A DNA stretch of 64,000 nucleotides from Cellvibrionaceae bacterium. Lineage in GTDB: Bacteria > Pseudomonadota > Gammaproteobacteria > Pseudomonadales > Cellvibrionaceae. The stretch is from contig JAOXRT010000081.1 of NCBI GenBank assembly GCA_025800365.1, positions 31,834-95,833 of the forward strand. Direction: 5' to 3'. This document shows positions 57,255-64,000 of this stretch, piece by piece; position 1 is the first letter of the stretch, and each line of letters opens with the position of its first letter. Made by a program: the position numbers and the translations under genes. The notes beneath the pieces were generated by a model, which was not told the DNA's origin, did not search any database, and saw only the letters and a list, made by a program, of their open reading frames with translations.

Positions 57255-57551
57255 TCAAGCACTAACATCCAGTAATGCACCGATCGTGCGATCACTGACT
57301 TCAATGACCTTCGCAGAAGCATCAAACAGCTGCTGGGATTCTTTCAGTTGAATAATAGGCTGCGCCAAGGGCTCAAAAGTGCCGCTTGTTGACTCTGGTC
57401 TTTCACCTGGCCTTTCAACTGAGCTAACATCGGCCGGCCCGTTCAAACGTTCAGGGCTCGCGATGGACTCCGCCGCTTCCACAGCACTCGCTTGGCTCCG
57501 CTGCAAGCCTTGCTGCGCAATACTAAAGCTATTACCCGTATTGATATTCAT
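57255..57551 (-). CDS. Mini flagellar rod/hook-like protein, 98 aa
   Basis: A 98-residue protein from the ATG at 57551, which follows AGGAGTG. The N-terminal helix (SIAQQGLQRSQASAVEAAESIA) recalls the flagellar basal-body rod N-terminal domain, and the C-terminal helix (SQQLFDASAKVIEVSDRTIGALLDVSA, last 27 residues) recalls the FlgE/FlgG C-terminal domain; the middle is a Pro/Ser/Glu-rich linker. So it looks like a hook or rod protein with only the two assembly helices left. It is paired with the SprA-type protease 28 bases downstream. No other flagellar gene is in the window. Function unknown. Confidence 0.6.
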   Translation of the reverse strand: MNINTGNSFSIAQQGLQRSQASAVEAAESIASPERLNGPADVSSVERPGERPESTSGTFEPLAQPIIQLKESQQLFDASAKVIEVSDRTIGALLDVSA

Positions 57552-57753
57552 AAACACTCCTAGCTGAAGAAATCCATACAGCAAGCAGATGGATTTCGGG
57601 CTTTATGTCTATATAGTAATCAACAATGGCTACAGAGGCGGCTAAACTTAATACCGTTTAGCGGAAGTTTACGACGAACTGCAAGCCGATTTCGCGAGCA
57701 ATTCGTTTTAAAAACCTACCGTTATAAGCTGCTTATTCTTAGCTCTAAAATAA

Positions 57754-57782
57754 TTGACAGCCCCAAATGAAATCAATATGAT
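57754..57782 (+). promoter_or_regulatory. Promoter of tRNA-Leu
   Basis: TTGACA (57754-57759), a 17-base spacer and TATGAT (57777-57782), followed by a GC-rich discriminator GCGCGG. This is the pattern of a strong, stringently controlled stable-RNA promoter. The tRNA begins 27 bases after the -10 box. Confidence 0.88.
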
Positions 57783-57809
57783 GCGCGGCCTTGGATTTCA
57801 GATCCAAAT

Positions 57810-57896
57810 GCCCAGGTGGTGAAATTGGTAGACACGCTAGCTTCAGGTGCTAGTGCCCTCACGGGCGTGGAGGTTCAAGTCCTCTCCTGGGCACCA
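57810..57896 (+). tRNA. leuT: tRNA-Leu (anticodon CAG)
   Basis: An 87-base class-II tRNA with encoded CCA. The acceptor stem GCCCAGG pairs with CCTGGGC. The anticodon stem CTAGC / GCTAG encloses the loop TTCAGGT, anticodon CAG. A long variable arm (TGCCCTCACGGGCG) and the T arm GGAGGTTCAAGTCCTCTCC follow. The gene has its own promoter and terminator and is the only tRNA found in the window. Confidence 0.96.
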
Positions 57897-57901
57897 ATTC
57901 T

Positions 57902-57930
57902 AAAAAGCCGAGTCATGACTCGGCCTTTTT
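57902..57930 (+). terminator. Terminator after tRNA-Leu
   Basis: Stem GCCGAGT / ACTCGGC with loop CATG, preceded by AAAAA and followed by CTTTTT. It can also serve modC from the other strand. Confidence 0.88.
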
Positions 57931-57965
57931 GTGCTGAAGCTCCACTAAAATTGTGTAGATGCCAA

Positions 57966-59048
57966 TCAGGGCAGTAGAGCTACCGCTTTAATATTAGCCC
58001 ACACTGATAACCCTGGCACAAGCCCCATTCTATCTAGAGAGTATCGACTAATACTCGCCCATATTTTCCCAGCTTTAGTCTCTAATAACACATCCGCTGA
58101 AAAACCATCTTGCATTGGGTAGATATCTATAACTACTGATGCAATAGAATTCAGCACACTACTATCGATTTGTTGCTTCAGACTCAAAGTCACGTCTTTT
58201 GCTTTAATACAGAGTCGAAACTCAGCCCCAACAGGTTCACGATCATCACTCAACAATAATTCCTGCTCACCACATGAGATCTTCTGCATTCCCCATCGAG
58301 CAACTTTAGCTTCAACCTTGGCGGGCAAGTAAACCTCTTTCTGCGCTGTTTCTGAGGCTGGGAAAATCGCCTCTTCGACATTACTACACATGTGAAATTT
58401 CCCATTCTCGACAAGAAGAACCTTATTTGCCAGGGACGCAAGCTCCTGCTTTGAATGAGTCACATAAAGGATACAGGCTTCTGTTTTAGATCTTAATTGT
58501 TTTAAGTAAGGCAACACTTCGTTTTTACGACCGTCATCCAATGCCGATAAAGGCTCATCAAATAACATTACTTGAGGCTTTAGTAGAAGCGCTCTTGCCA
58601 AAGCAATTCTTTGTTTTTCACCGCCTGAAAGCTGCTCTGGAAAACGCTGCAAACAATGTTCGATATTCATCATTTCGATGATTTCTTCGGTCGACTCTTT
58701 GCACCAAAAACTCTTCTCGAACGCATCCAAACGACGCTTGAGGGCATATTCAATATTTTGTTTTGCATTAAGGTGCGGCAGCAAGTTGCCATCCTGCATG
58801 ACAAAAGCTAAATGACGTTTATGCACGGGTTTTATGGCAGAGCCTTCTTGCCACACATCACCTGCGACTCTCACTTTTGCAAATGATAGGTTATTTAAAC
58901 CAGCAATGCCGCGAAGTAGTGTTGTCTTACCAGAACCCGACTCACCAAAAACGCCGCAAACATCTCCACTAACAAGCTTAAAGTCTGCCTCCAAAGTCAG
59001 CTTATGGTTTACACGCTGTATGATTGAGACAGATAGGTAATCGTTCAA
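57966..59048 (-). CDS. modC: Molybdate ABC transporter, ATP-binding protein ModC
   Basis: 360-residue ATPase of the molybdate importer: Walker A GESGSGKTT at 35-43, signature LSGGEKQRIALARAL, Walker B VMLFDEPLSALD, and a C-terminal TOBE/Mop-type regulatory domain (about 290-358, SLKQQIDSSVLNSIASVVID) that binds oxyanion and is characteristic of ModC. It follows modB by 57 bases. The periplasmic binding protein ModA is not in the window. Confidence 0.9.
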   Translation of the reverse strand: MNDYLSVSIIQRVNHKLTLEADFKLVSGDVCGVFGESGSGKTTLLRGIAGLNNLSFAKVRVAGDVWQEGSAIKPVHKRHLAFVMQDGNLLPHLNAKQNIEYALKRRLDAFEKSFWCKESTEEIIEMMNIEHCLQRFPEQLSGGEKQRIALARALLLKPQVMLFDEPLSALDDGRKNEVLPYLKQLRSKTEACILYVTHSKQELASLANKVLLVENGKFHMCSNVEEAIFPASETAQKEVYLPAKVEAKVARWGMQKISCGEQELLLSDDREPVGAEFRLCIKAKDVTLSLKQQIDSSVLNSIASVVIDIYPMQDGFSADVLLETKAGKIWASISRYSLDRMGLVPGLSVWANIKAVALLP

Positions 59049-59105
59049 ATTTAACTCCCAACACAGAGCATTCTTCTTAAAGTTTTGAGGTGCAGTAATA
59101 GAAAA

Positions 59106-59771
59106 TCAACGTTTTACTGGTGAGATGGCGTTTACAGAGCCAGAAAAATGATACATAGCAAATAAAAGGCTAAAGGAGAACAATAACAGTATCGCTGCTA
59201 AATTGTGAGCCGAATTGTAATCCCCCATTTCTACATACTCATAAAGTAGTACAGATAAGACCTGGGTTTCACCAGGTATATTGCCACCAATCATCAACAC
59301 CACACCAAATTCACCGATTGTATGGGCAAAGCCTAAAATGGCTGCGGATATAAAACCATTTTTAGCTAACGGTAGTGTTACTGAAAAAAACCGATCGAAT
59401 GCAGATGCCCCCATGGTTGCCGCCAATTCTGTATGGCTTCGACTTATATTATCGAGAGCATTTTGGATTGGTTGGTAGACGAAAGGGAGTGAGTAGAGAA
59501 TCGAACCTAAGACTAGACCTTCGAAACTGAACGCTAAGCTCAGACCATCATATTGCCCTACCCAAGAGAATACCAACAAGAGGTAAAACCCAAGTACCAC
59601 TGGAGGTAACACAAGGGGTATAGAGATAAAGGTTCGAATTATGTTTGCAAGGTTTTTCGGCAACGGTTTAATAGCCATCGCCATTATGCAACAAAGAAAT
59701 ATTAAGAGTAATGTAGATAGCCCCGCCAACTTAAGCGTTACAAGCGTAGAGCTCACTAACGAAGCTATCAT
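59106..59771 (-). CDS. modB: Molybdate ABC transporter, permease ModB
   Basis: 221 residues, about five to six membrane helices, with the EAA-loop motif (ELAATMGASAFDRFFSVTLPL) that docks on ModC and the ModB-typical stretch IGGNIPGETQVLSVLLYEYV. Transports molybdate or tungstate with ModC and a ModA. It starts 21 bases after the peptidyl-prolyl isomerase gene, so ppiC-modB-modC look like one operon. The specificity comes from family resemblance only. Confidence 0.9.
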   Translation of the reverse strand: MIASLVSSTLVTLKLAGLSTLLLIFLCCIMAMAIKPLPKNLANIIRTFISIPLVLPPVVLGFYLLLVFSWVGQYDGLSLAFSFEGLVLGSILYSLPFVYQPIQNALDNISRSHTELAATMGASAFDRFFSVTLPLAKNGFISAAILGFAHTIGEFGVVLMIGGNIPGETQVLSVLLYEYVEMGDYNSAHNLAAILLLFSFSLLFAMYHFSGSVNAISPVKR

Positions 59772-59792
59772 TATGCCACTGAACCTTAAAGT

Positions 59793-60689
59793 CTAATTAT
59801 CTTTTGAGCCTTCTATAATCTCAGCGTACTTTGCTATTAACTTATCCATCGACCCTTTTTTGATACCAGTTGCCGCATCGGTTCGTGTACCCGTGATAAG
59901 ATTGCCTAGCACCATTTTTTCATCCGCTGCCTTTAGCTCATCTATAATCTGGCCTTTTACTTCTTCAAACGGTAGCTTTTGCGCTGGATTCTTGGCAATC
60001 AGTTTGATCACATGATATCCGAATTGAGACTTAGTAACAGAAGATATAGAACCGGGTTCATTTAAGCTGAATACTGCGTCTTCAAACTCTTTGACCATTC
60101 GCCCTCGTTCAAACTCACCCAAGCTTCCTTGGTTTCTCTCTACAGACTTATCTTCGGAGTATTCTGTAGCTAATTTTGCAAATTCCGCACCATTCAGGGC
60201 CTTGGAACGAATACTCTCGGCAAGGGCTTTCGCCTCTTCAGAGCTACGCCCAACTTCTTTAATAAGCACATGCGCTGCCTCTACGGACTCTTCTTTTCTA
60301 AAACGTTCTTTTTCAGCCGTGTACAATTCTAAAGCCCGCGACTCCCAATCAACTTTTTCAAATTTCTGAACGGTTAAGTCTTGCATTTGAGCTTTCATAT
60401 ATATGCGATCAATTTCCATTTGGCTCGCCCAATCAATAAGCTTTACATCAAGCCTACTATTTTTCCTACCTTGCTCAGCCAGCAAACGAATACCATAAAT
60501 ATTCTCAACAGTTTCTTTGAAAAAACCAGGCCTAGCTACGATACGCAAGCGATCGTTTTCAGGTAAGCGAGTTTCAATATAACGTTCTACATCATCTGTA
60601 GTAATTGTAATACCATTTTTCTCGAGTATTACTTCCCCATAAGCCAGCAAAGGAAAGCTCAACAAAAGAGTCACAAAAAAACGATTCAT
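59793..60689 (-). CDS. Periplasmic parvulin-type peptidyl-prolyl isomerase
   Basis: 298 residues with a signal peptide (MNRFFVTLLLSFPLLAYG). An N-terminal helical chaperone region covers about 20-135, and a parvulin/PpiC domain about 135-240 (VEAAHVLIKEVGRSSEEAKA, QGSLGEFERGRMVKEFEDAV, FGYHVIKLI). It resembles PpiC/SurA/PrsA-type foldases for secreted proteins. The ATG at 60689 follows AAGAGA; the frame open to 60761 crosses a terminator. It lies directly downstream of the gene for an abundant secreted protein, a possible client, and directly upstream of modB. Confidence 0.85.
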   Translation of the reverse strand: MNRFFVTLLLSFPLLAYGEVILEKNGITITTDDVERYIETRLPENDRLRIVARPGFFKETVENIYGIRLLAEQGRKNSRLDVKLIDWASQMEIDRIYMKAQMQDLTVQKFEKVDWESRALELYTAEKERFRKEESVEAAHVLIKEVGRSSEEAKALAESIRSKALNGAEFAKLATEYSEDKSVERNQGSLGEFERGRMVKEFEDAVFSLNEPGSISSVTKSQFGYHVIKLIAKNPAQKLPFEEVKGQIIDELKAADEKMVLGNLITGTRTDAATGIKKGSMDKLIAKYAEIIEGSKDN

Positions 60690-60725
60690 AAATTCTCTTA
60701 CCGTCAAAAAATTAAGATTTAATAC

Positions 60726-60755
60726 AAAAAAACGCGGCCGAAGCCGCGTTTTTTT
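60726..60755 (-). terminator. UUCG-tetraloop terminator after the S-layer-like gene
   Basis: Read on the minus strand: AAAAAAACGCGGC-TTCG-GCCGCGTTTTTTT. The cUUCGg tetraloop and seven T mark a strong minus-strand terminator, 40 bases after the stop codon of the 60797 gene. It separates that gene from ppiC. Confidence 0.92.
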
Positions 60756-60796
60756 CAACAACTACTAACGTTGTTTACGAGAAATCAAAGTATTGA

Positions 60797-62569
60797 TTAA
60801 TCGTCGTTAGTGTTGGTGTAGTGGTGGCCAATAGAACCAGCGTAGTTAGCCAATGCACCGGTAGAAGTCGCAGAGTTGTTCACGTACTTCTGAACAGCAA
60901 AACCGATAGTAGGCAAACCGTTAACAGTGATATCTGTTGCAGCTGTACCATCATCTAGATCTTGACCAGTGAAGCTTACACGAGCCCAACCGTTGTTGAA
61001 GCCGCTAGCTAAAGTGATGCTCTTAGTGATACGAGCTGAACCACCTAGTACACCTTTGCTGTTGAAGTTCAAGATGTTGGACTCAGTACATAGAGCCAAT
61101 ACATCTGGAGTAGTAACAGGTGCAGGTGAGAAGTCGAAACCAGTAGTGATTACGTTAACGCCTTCTTCACGATCCCAGTAAGAGATGTTGATCTCCTCAC
61201 AAGCTTCAGTCTTGTCGTGATCCCACTGATTAGTGAAAGGACGAGGGGCATTTTTCTTGTTAGCAGTAGCTAGCTTAGCAACACCACCAGTACTCAAGTT
61301 AACGAAGTCACGCTTGGTTGGGAAAGTAATTACCCAATCAGTAGCAGCATTCAATGCTGGCTCAAGAACATAGTCGTTAGCAATAGTCTGACGAGTCAAC
61401 AAAGCAGATAGCGCTTCTAGAGAACCTTGACCGGCTACAGTAGCACCTAGAGCAGCAGCAGCTTGTGCGGTTGCAGCAGTAGCAATGTTAGCTACAGCAG
61501 TGTTACCACCACCGGATACTCGAGAACCAGTCTTACCACGTACAACGTCAACGTGTAGAAGACCGTTGTTAGCCTCAGTACCTACAGAAGCAGCTTGAGT
61601 TGCAGAAGCAGCGCCATCAAAGGTTTGATAAGTGCCAACGTTTGCAGCACCAGTACCACCAATGTATACAGTAGAAGTAGAAACACCATCATCTACGCCT
61701 GGCTCATCATCACCAGGAGTTGGGTGATAGCCATCATTCATAAAGCCATCAACAGCTACAGCGTCAAACATAGCAGCAGTACCATCAGGTACATTGATGA
61801 TTACACCGTAACCATAAAGACCACCAGTAGGCGCGTCTAGCTGAAGGTGAGCTGCAGCTTTAGCGTCACCTGGAGTGGCGTCAGCATCTGCGTAGTAGAA
61901 AGCACCGCCAGTTTTCCAAGCAGTCTCTAGAGCAGCACAGTTACCAGGCACGCCGCTTACGTGCTTAATAGCAGTACGCAATGCCGCAGCAGAGTTACCA
62001 GCGCCAGCAGCAGTTGCAGTACCAGTACCTGGAGCCAAACGAGCAACAGCGTCAGTTGGAGCAGCCGCTGGAACAGTACCCATCTCAATGATTTCTACGT
62101 GACCTTCTAAGGTACGATCGATACCATTGTTGATCTTATCAGCTTCTGCACCACCAGTAGCATACTTAGCAGTACGCATAGCAGCAGTAGTGCCTAACTC
62201 ACCAACTTTCTTGGCAGCCAAGATGTTAGGAACGGTACAAGAAGTGTCACCAGTTTTTAGTACAGCACCACCAGTAGCAGCGTCTTTAGTTACAACACCA
62301 GACCAGTGATCTTGTGGAGACAAGTATAGGTGGAAGTCCAATGAATCCTGAGAGTTCATCGCGTCAACAAAGCGAACTTTAACAGCTTTGTAGTCACCGG
62401 TAGTGTTAGCTACAGAGATGTAAGTATCGTTACCGCCATTAGCAGTATAGATAGGGTACATCAATAGCTGGCCAGTGCCATCGTGGTTCTGAACCATTTG
62501 AGCCTGAGCAGTAACGCCAGTGAAACCAGCCGCTGCCGCCAGCGCTAAAGGTAAAAGTTTTTTCTTCAT
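60797..62569 (-). CDS. Abundant secreted, S-layer-like surface protein, 590 aa
   Basis: 590 residues with a signal peptide (KKKLLPLALAAAAGFTGVTAQA). The mature protein starts with QMVQNHDGTGQLLMYPIYT and GNDTYISVANTTGDYKAVKV, is rich in Ala, Gly, Thr, Asn and Asp, acidic, with four cysteines and no known enzyme motif. Codon use is strikingly uniform (GTA, GCA, ACT/ACA, GGT, CTA), unlike its neighbours, as in the most highly expressed genes. The ribosome site AGGAG is ideal, and a UUCG terminator follows. I think it belongs to the Slr4-type S-layer proteins of marine gammaproteobacteria, but this rests on memory of layout and not on an alignment. A surface or matrix protein is the safest call. 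Confidence 0.65.
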   Translation of the reverse strand: MKKKLLPLALAAAAGFTGVTAQAQMVQNHDGTGQLLMYPIYTANGGNDTYISVANTTGDYKAVKVRFVDAMNSQDSLDFHLYLSPQDHWSGVVTKDAATGGAVLKTGDTSCTVPNILAAKKVGELGTTAAMRTAKYATGGAEADKINNGIDRTLEGHVEIIEMGTVPAAAPTDAVARLAPGTGTATAAGAGNSAAALRTAIKHVSGVPGNCAALETAWKTGGAFYYADADATPGDAKAAAHLQLDAPTGGLYGYGVIINVPDGTAAMFDAVAVDGFMNDGYHPTPGDDEPGVDDGVSTSTVYIGGTGAANVGTYQTFDGAASATQAASVGTEANNGLLHVDVVRGKTGSRVSGGGNTAVANIATAATAQAAAALGATVAGQGSLEALSALLTRQTIANDYVLEPALNAATDWVITFPTKRDFVNLSTGGVAKLATANKKNAPRPFTNQWDHDKTEACEEINISYWDREEGVNVITTGFDFSPAPVTTPDVLALCTESNILNFNSKGVLGGSARITKSITLASGFNNGWARVSFTGQDLDDGTAATDITVNGLPTIGFAVQKYVNNSATSTGALANYAGSIGHHYTNTNDD

Positions 62570-63458
62570 TTATGTTGCTCCTAGGTTTACAACAATTTTA
62601 GTTTTCTCTTTAACACAACTGCATAAAGCACATTTATGCAGTACTCCCTACTGATAAAAACAGCGTACTGGGCGTTACCGCATAATCTACACAGCATCAG
62701 CCATGTAAACACGGGGGTGTAAAATAACATAGCAACTATAGCTAAACAACTGAATTTTTTATCAATTCACTGATTTAGCCGCTTTTTTTGCTGCAATCTG
62801 CCATTCCACACAAAACAGGTTTATGCAAAAGCCAATTGATCGAAATTTAACCCTTCAATTGACGCATAAATTCTCCTCACCTTGTATAAGCAAAGAGAGT
62901 TTATTCAGAGCTAAAGCAATGTATTGCTCTAGCTCAGTCCATAAACGAACGTTTTCAGCAAAACCTCAACAAATTAATTGGGGCATCACTATTACCTTAG
63001 CAAAGGTTTAGAAAAGGTATTCCTTGCTAAGTAATCATTCATTTAATGAATTTGGTACCATTCAGCCTGAGCTTAAGCTTTTATATAGAGCGCTTTTACT
63101 ATAGACCGAAATAAATCGAACTCAAGTATCTTTCTTATATATTACAGTTTTGTTTAAAGCCGTAAATTGATTGAGTTCAAGCCTTTATATTTATATTCAA
63201 GCCAATTGGGCTTTTCTGCTTTAAAACTATTTATCAACTTGCTTTAACTGCGATTAGAACGGCTATTTGCGTGTAGCAAAGCCTTCAGTCCCTGAATTCA
63301 AGCTTGCAAGACTAGCTAGTTTTACAATCAAGTTCAAGTGTAAATTATAAGCCATTGATTTTTATGGCTTTAGCCCTTTCAAGGGTCAAATTTCAAGCAC
63401 CTTAGTTAGACAGTAATGGCACCTAAGGCGCCATTACAATTAAGCACAGCTATAAGCT
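62570..63458. other. Long AT-rich intergenic region upstream of the S-layer-like gene
   Basis: An 889-base gap without a credible gene; the 62-codon frame at 62823-63011 has no ribosome site and no motif. Next to the S-layer-like gene lies a 10-bp perfect hairpin ACTGCATAAA-GCACA-TTTATGCAGT (62618-62642), which would fall in its 5' leader, and a competing pair CAGTAC (62639) / GTACTG (62665). A loose promoter on the minus strand (TTTACA with GATTAT 16 bases on) lies around 62685-62710. The remainder is AT-rich with repeated TTCAAG-type words (63170-63400) and no clear structure. Confidence 0.45.
62618..62642 (-). promoter_or_regulatory. 5'-leader hairpin of the S-layer-like gene
   Basis: A perfect 10-bp stem with a 5-base loop, 49 bases upstream of the start codon. 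Such leader hairpins stabilise the messages of abundant outer-membrane proteins such as OmpA; that role here is inferred. Confidence 0.5.
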
Positions 63459-63968
63459 CTACTGCCCATCCGTAATAAAGGACACATCAGGCTGCTCAAT
63501 AGATAGGCTTTTATACTCACCAAGCCGGGAAAATTCAGCAAAATTCTGCCCCAAACGATGCAGCTTCCAATCACCCACTTTTTCGCCTACTACCAAGCGA
63601 GTTTTACCCTTAATGCCTGCAACCAAAATACCATTACTGTATAAGCCTAGCAGTTTGATCTTATCCAACTCTATCGAGTTTTGAGTTACCAACTGCACCT
63701 CTTCCTCGGGCTCCACAGCTAATAATTCACGGCTACGCCAAAATAAAGGTCTTTCGCTGATTATATCAGCCCCTTTAATATTTGCTTTTTCTGAAACGAC
63801 AAGCGGGCGCACAGTCTCGGCAGCCGGTAATATAGGCGCGGGAATAGGTGTTGCTAGATACTTATATATGCACCAGGCCAGCAAAAGTATAAAGACCAAT
63901 ATGGCGGCAAAGAACACTTTTTTCGCACTACCTTCAGGATCTTGCTTGACCAATGAATTTAATATCAT
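63459..63968 (-). CDS. GspC/PulC-like type II secretion protein without PDZ domain
   Basis: 169 residues: a short cytoplasmic start, one membrane helix (VFFAAILVFILLLAWCIYKYL, about 20-40), a proline-rich linker, and a beta-rich periplasmic domain (IELDKIKLLGLYSNGILVAG, TRLVVGEKVGDWKLHRLGQN) that matches the homology region of GspC, the link between inner-membrane platform and secretin. The PDZ or coiled-coil end of full-length GspC is absent. The ATG at 63968 follows AAGGTGG with 5 bases; a GTG at 63977 is inside that site. The upstream neighbour is beyond the window, and the region downstream is empty for 889 bases. Confidence 0.55.
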   Translation of the reverse strand: MILNSLVKQDPEGSAKKVFFAAILVFILLLAWCIYKYLATPIPAPILPAAETVRPLVVSEKANIKGADIISERPLFWRSRELLAVEPEEEVQLVTQNSIELDKIKLLGLYSNGILVAGIKGKTRLVVGEKVGDWKLHRLGQNFAEFSRLGEYKSLSIEQPDVSFITDGQ

Positions 63969-64000
63969 GGCAACCACCTTAAGGCCGTCAATGTTAGGCG

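Noticed and set aside
57810..57896. tRNA-Leu as integration site of a genomic island
   Set aside because: No integrase, no direct repeat of the tRNA 3' end and no change in gene content nearby; the flanks are ordinary genes.
62823..63011. 62-codon plus-strand frame in the gap before the S-layer-like gene
   Set aside because: No ribosome site, no recognisable motif and composition like the surrounding non-coding DNA.

Overview
The window looks like a chromosome segment of a free-living marine gammaproteobacterium, most likely of the Cellvibrionales (Cellvibrio / Saccharophagus / Teredinibacter / Spongiibacter type). The reasons are a fused bioH-bioC gene, pseudomonad-like gene order (comF|bioB; fimX-serB-ahpA; rnr-rlmB), a leucine/isovalerate (liu) operon led by a MerR regulator, a large outer-membrane receptor, and moderate GC by eye. 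This assignment is inference. No phage, plasmid, CRISPR array or complete insertion sequence is visible. The non-autonomous palindromic repeats are numerous.

Layout. 1-7230: an accessory-looking catabolic region. A TonB-dependent receptor and two short-chain dehydrogenases form a minus-strand operon. Divergent to it are a LuxR-type regulator, a cupin of the dihydroxyacetophenone-dioxygenase type and an acyl-CoA ligase. 7268-12064: biotin operon bioB-bioF-bioHC-bioD, with a BirA operator over the bioB promoter and comF divergent. 13113-19000: KAS III, MscS channel, esterase with a TPR tail, SrkA/RdoA kinase, cysE. 19032-22018: a full EF-P beta-lysylation set (epmA, efp, epmB). 22189-28650: a PilZ-like protein, a FimX-type degenerate GGDEF/EAL protein, serB and ahpA. 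28782-30494: an OlsF-like ornithine-lipid synthase behind an array of Pho-box half sites. 30712-35597: free-methionine sulfoxide reductase, a 1091-residue single-chain acyl-CoA carboxylase and a TetR regulator.

35797-44495 is the liu operon: liuR, liuA, a PECR-like reductase, liuB, liuC, liuD and liuE. It converts isovaleryl-CoA to acetyl-CoA and acetoacetate. Its two large internal gaps are filled with hairpin repeats. 44637-49887: AsmA/DUF748 protein, CopD-like membrane protein, TetR regulator and AidB-like acyl-CoA dehydrogenase. 49956-56330: S9 peptidase, a shortened propeller paralogue, rlmB and rnr. 56408-57551: SprA-type metalloprotease and a tiny flagellar-rod-like protein. 57810: tRNA-Leu(CAG). 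57966-62569: ppiC-modB-modC and an abundant secreted, S-layer-like protein. 63459-63968: a GspC-like protein at the right edge.

Metabolic links: biotin made by the bio operon is the cofactor of both biotin carboxylases in the window (31296 and liuB/liuD). The fatty-acid and branched-chain CoA genes point to growth on lipids, amino acids and possibly aromatic or terpenoid ketones. The most unusual signals are the variable-arm hairpin elements in the liu operon, the CTAG-flanked miniature elements (one supplies the last bases of the luxR gene), the Pho-box array before the ornithine-lipid gene, and the S-layer-like gene with its regulatory surroundings.
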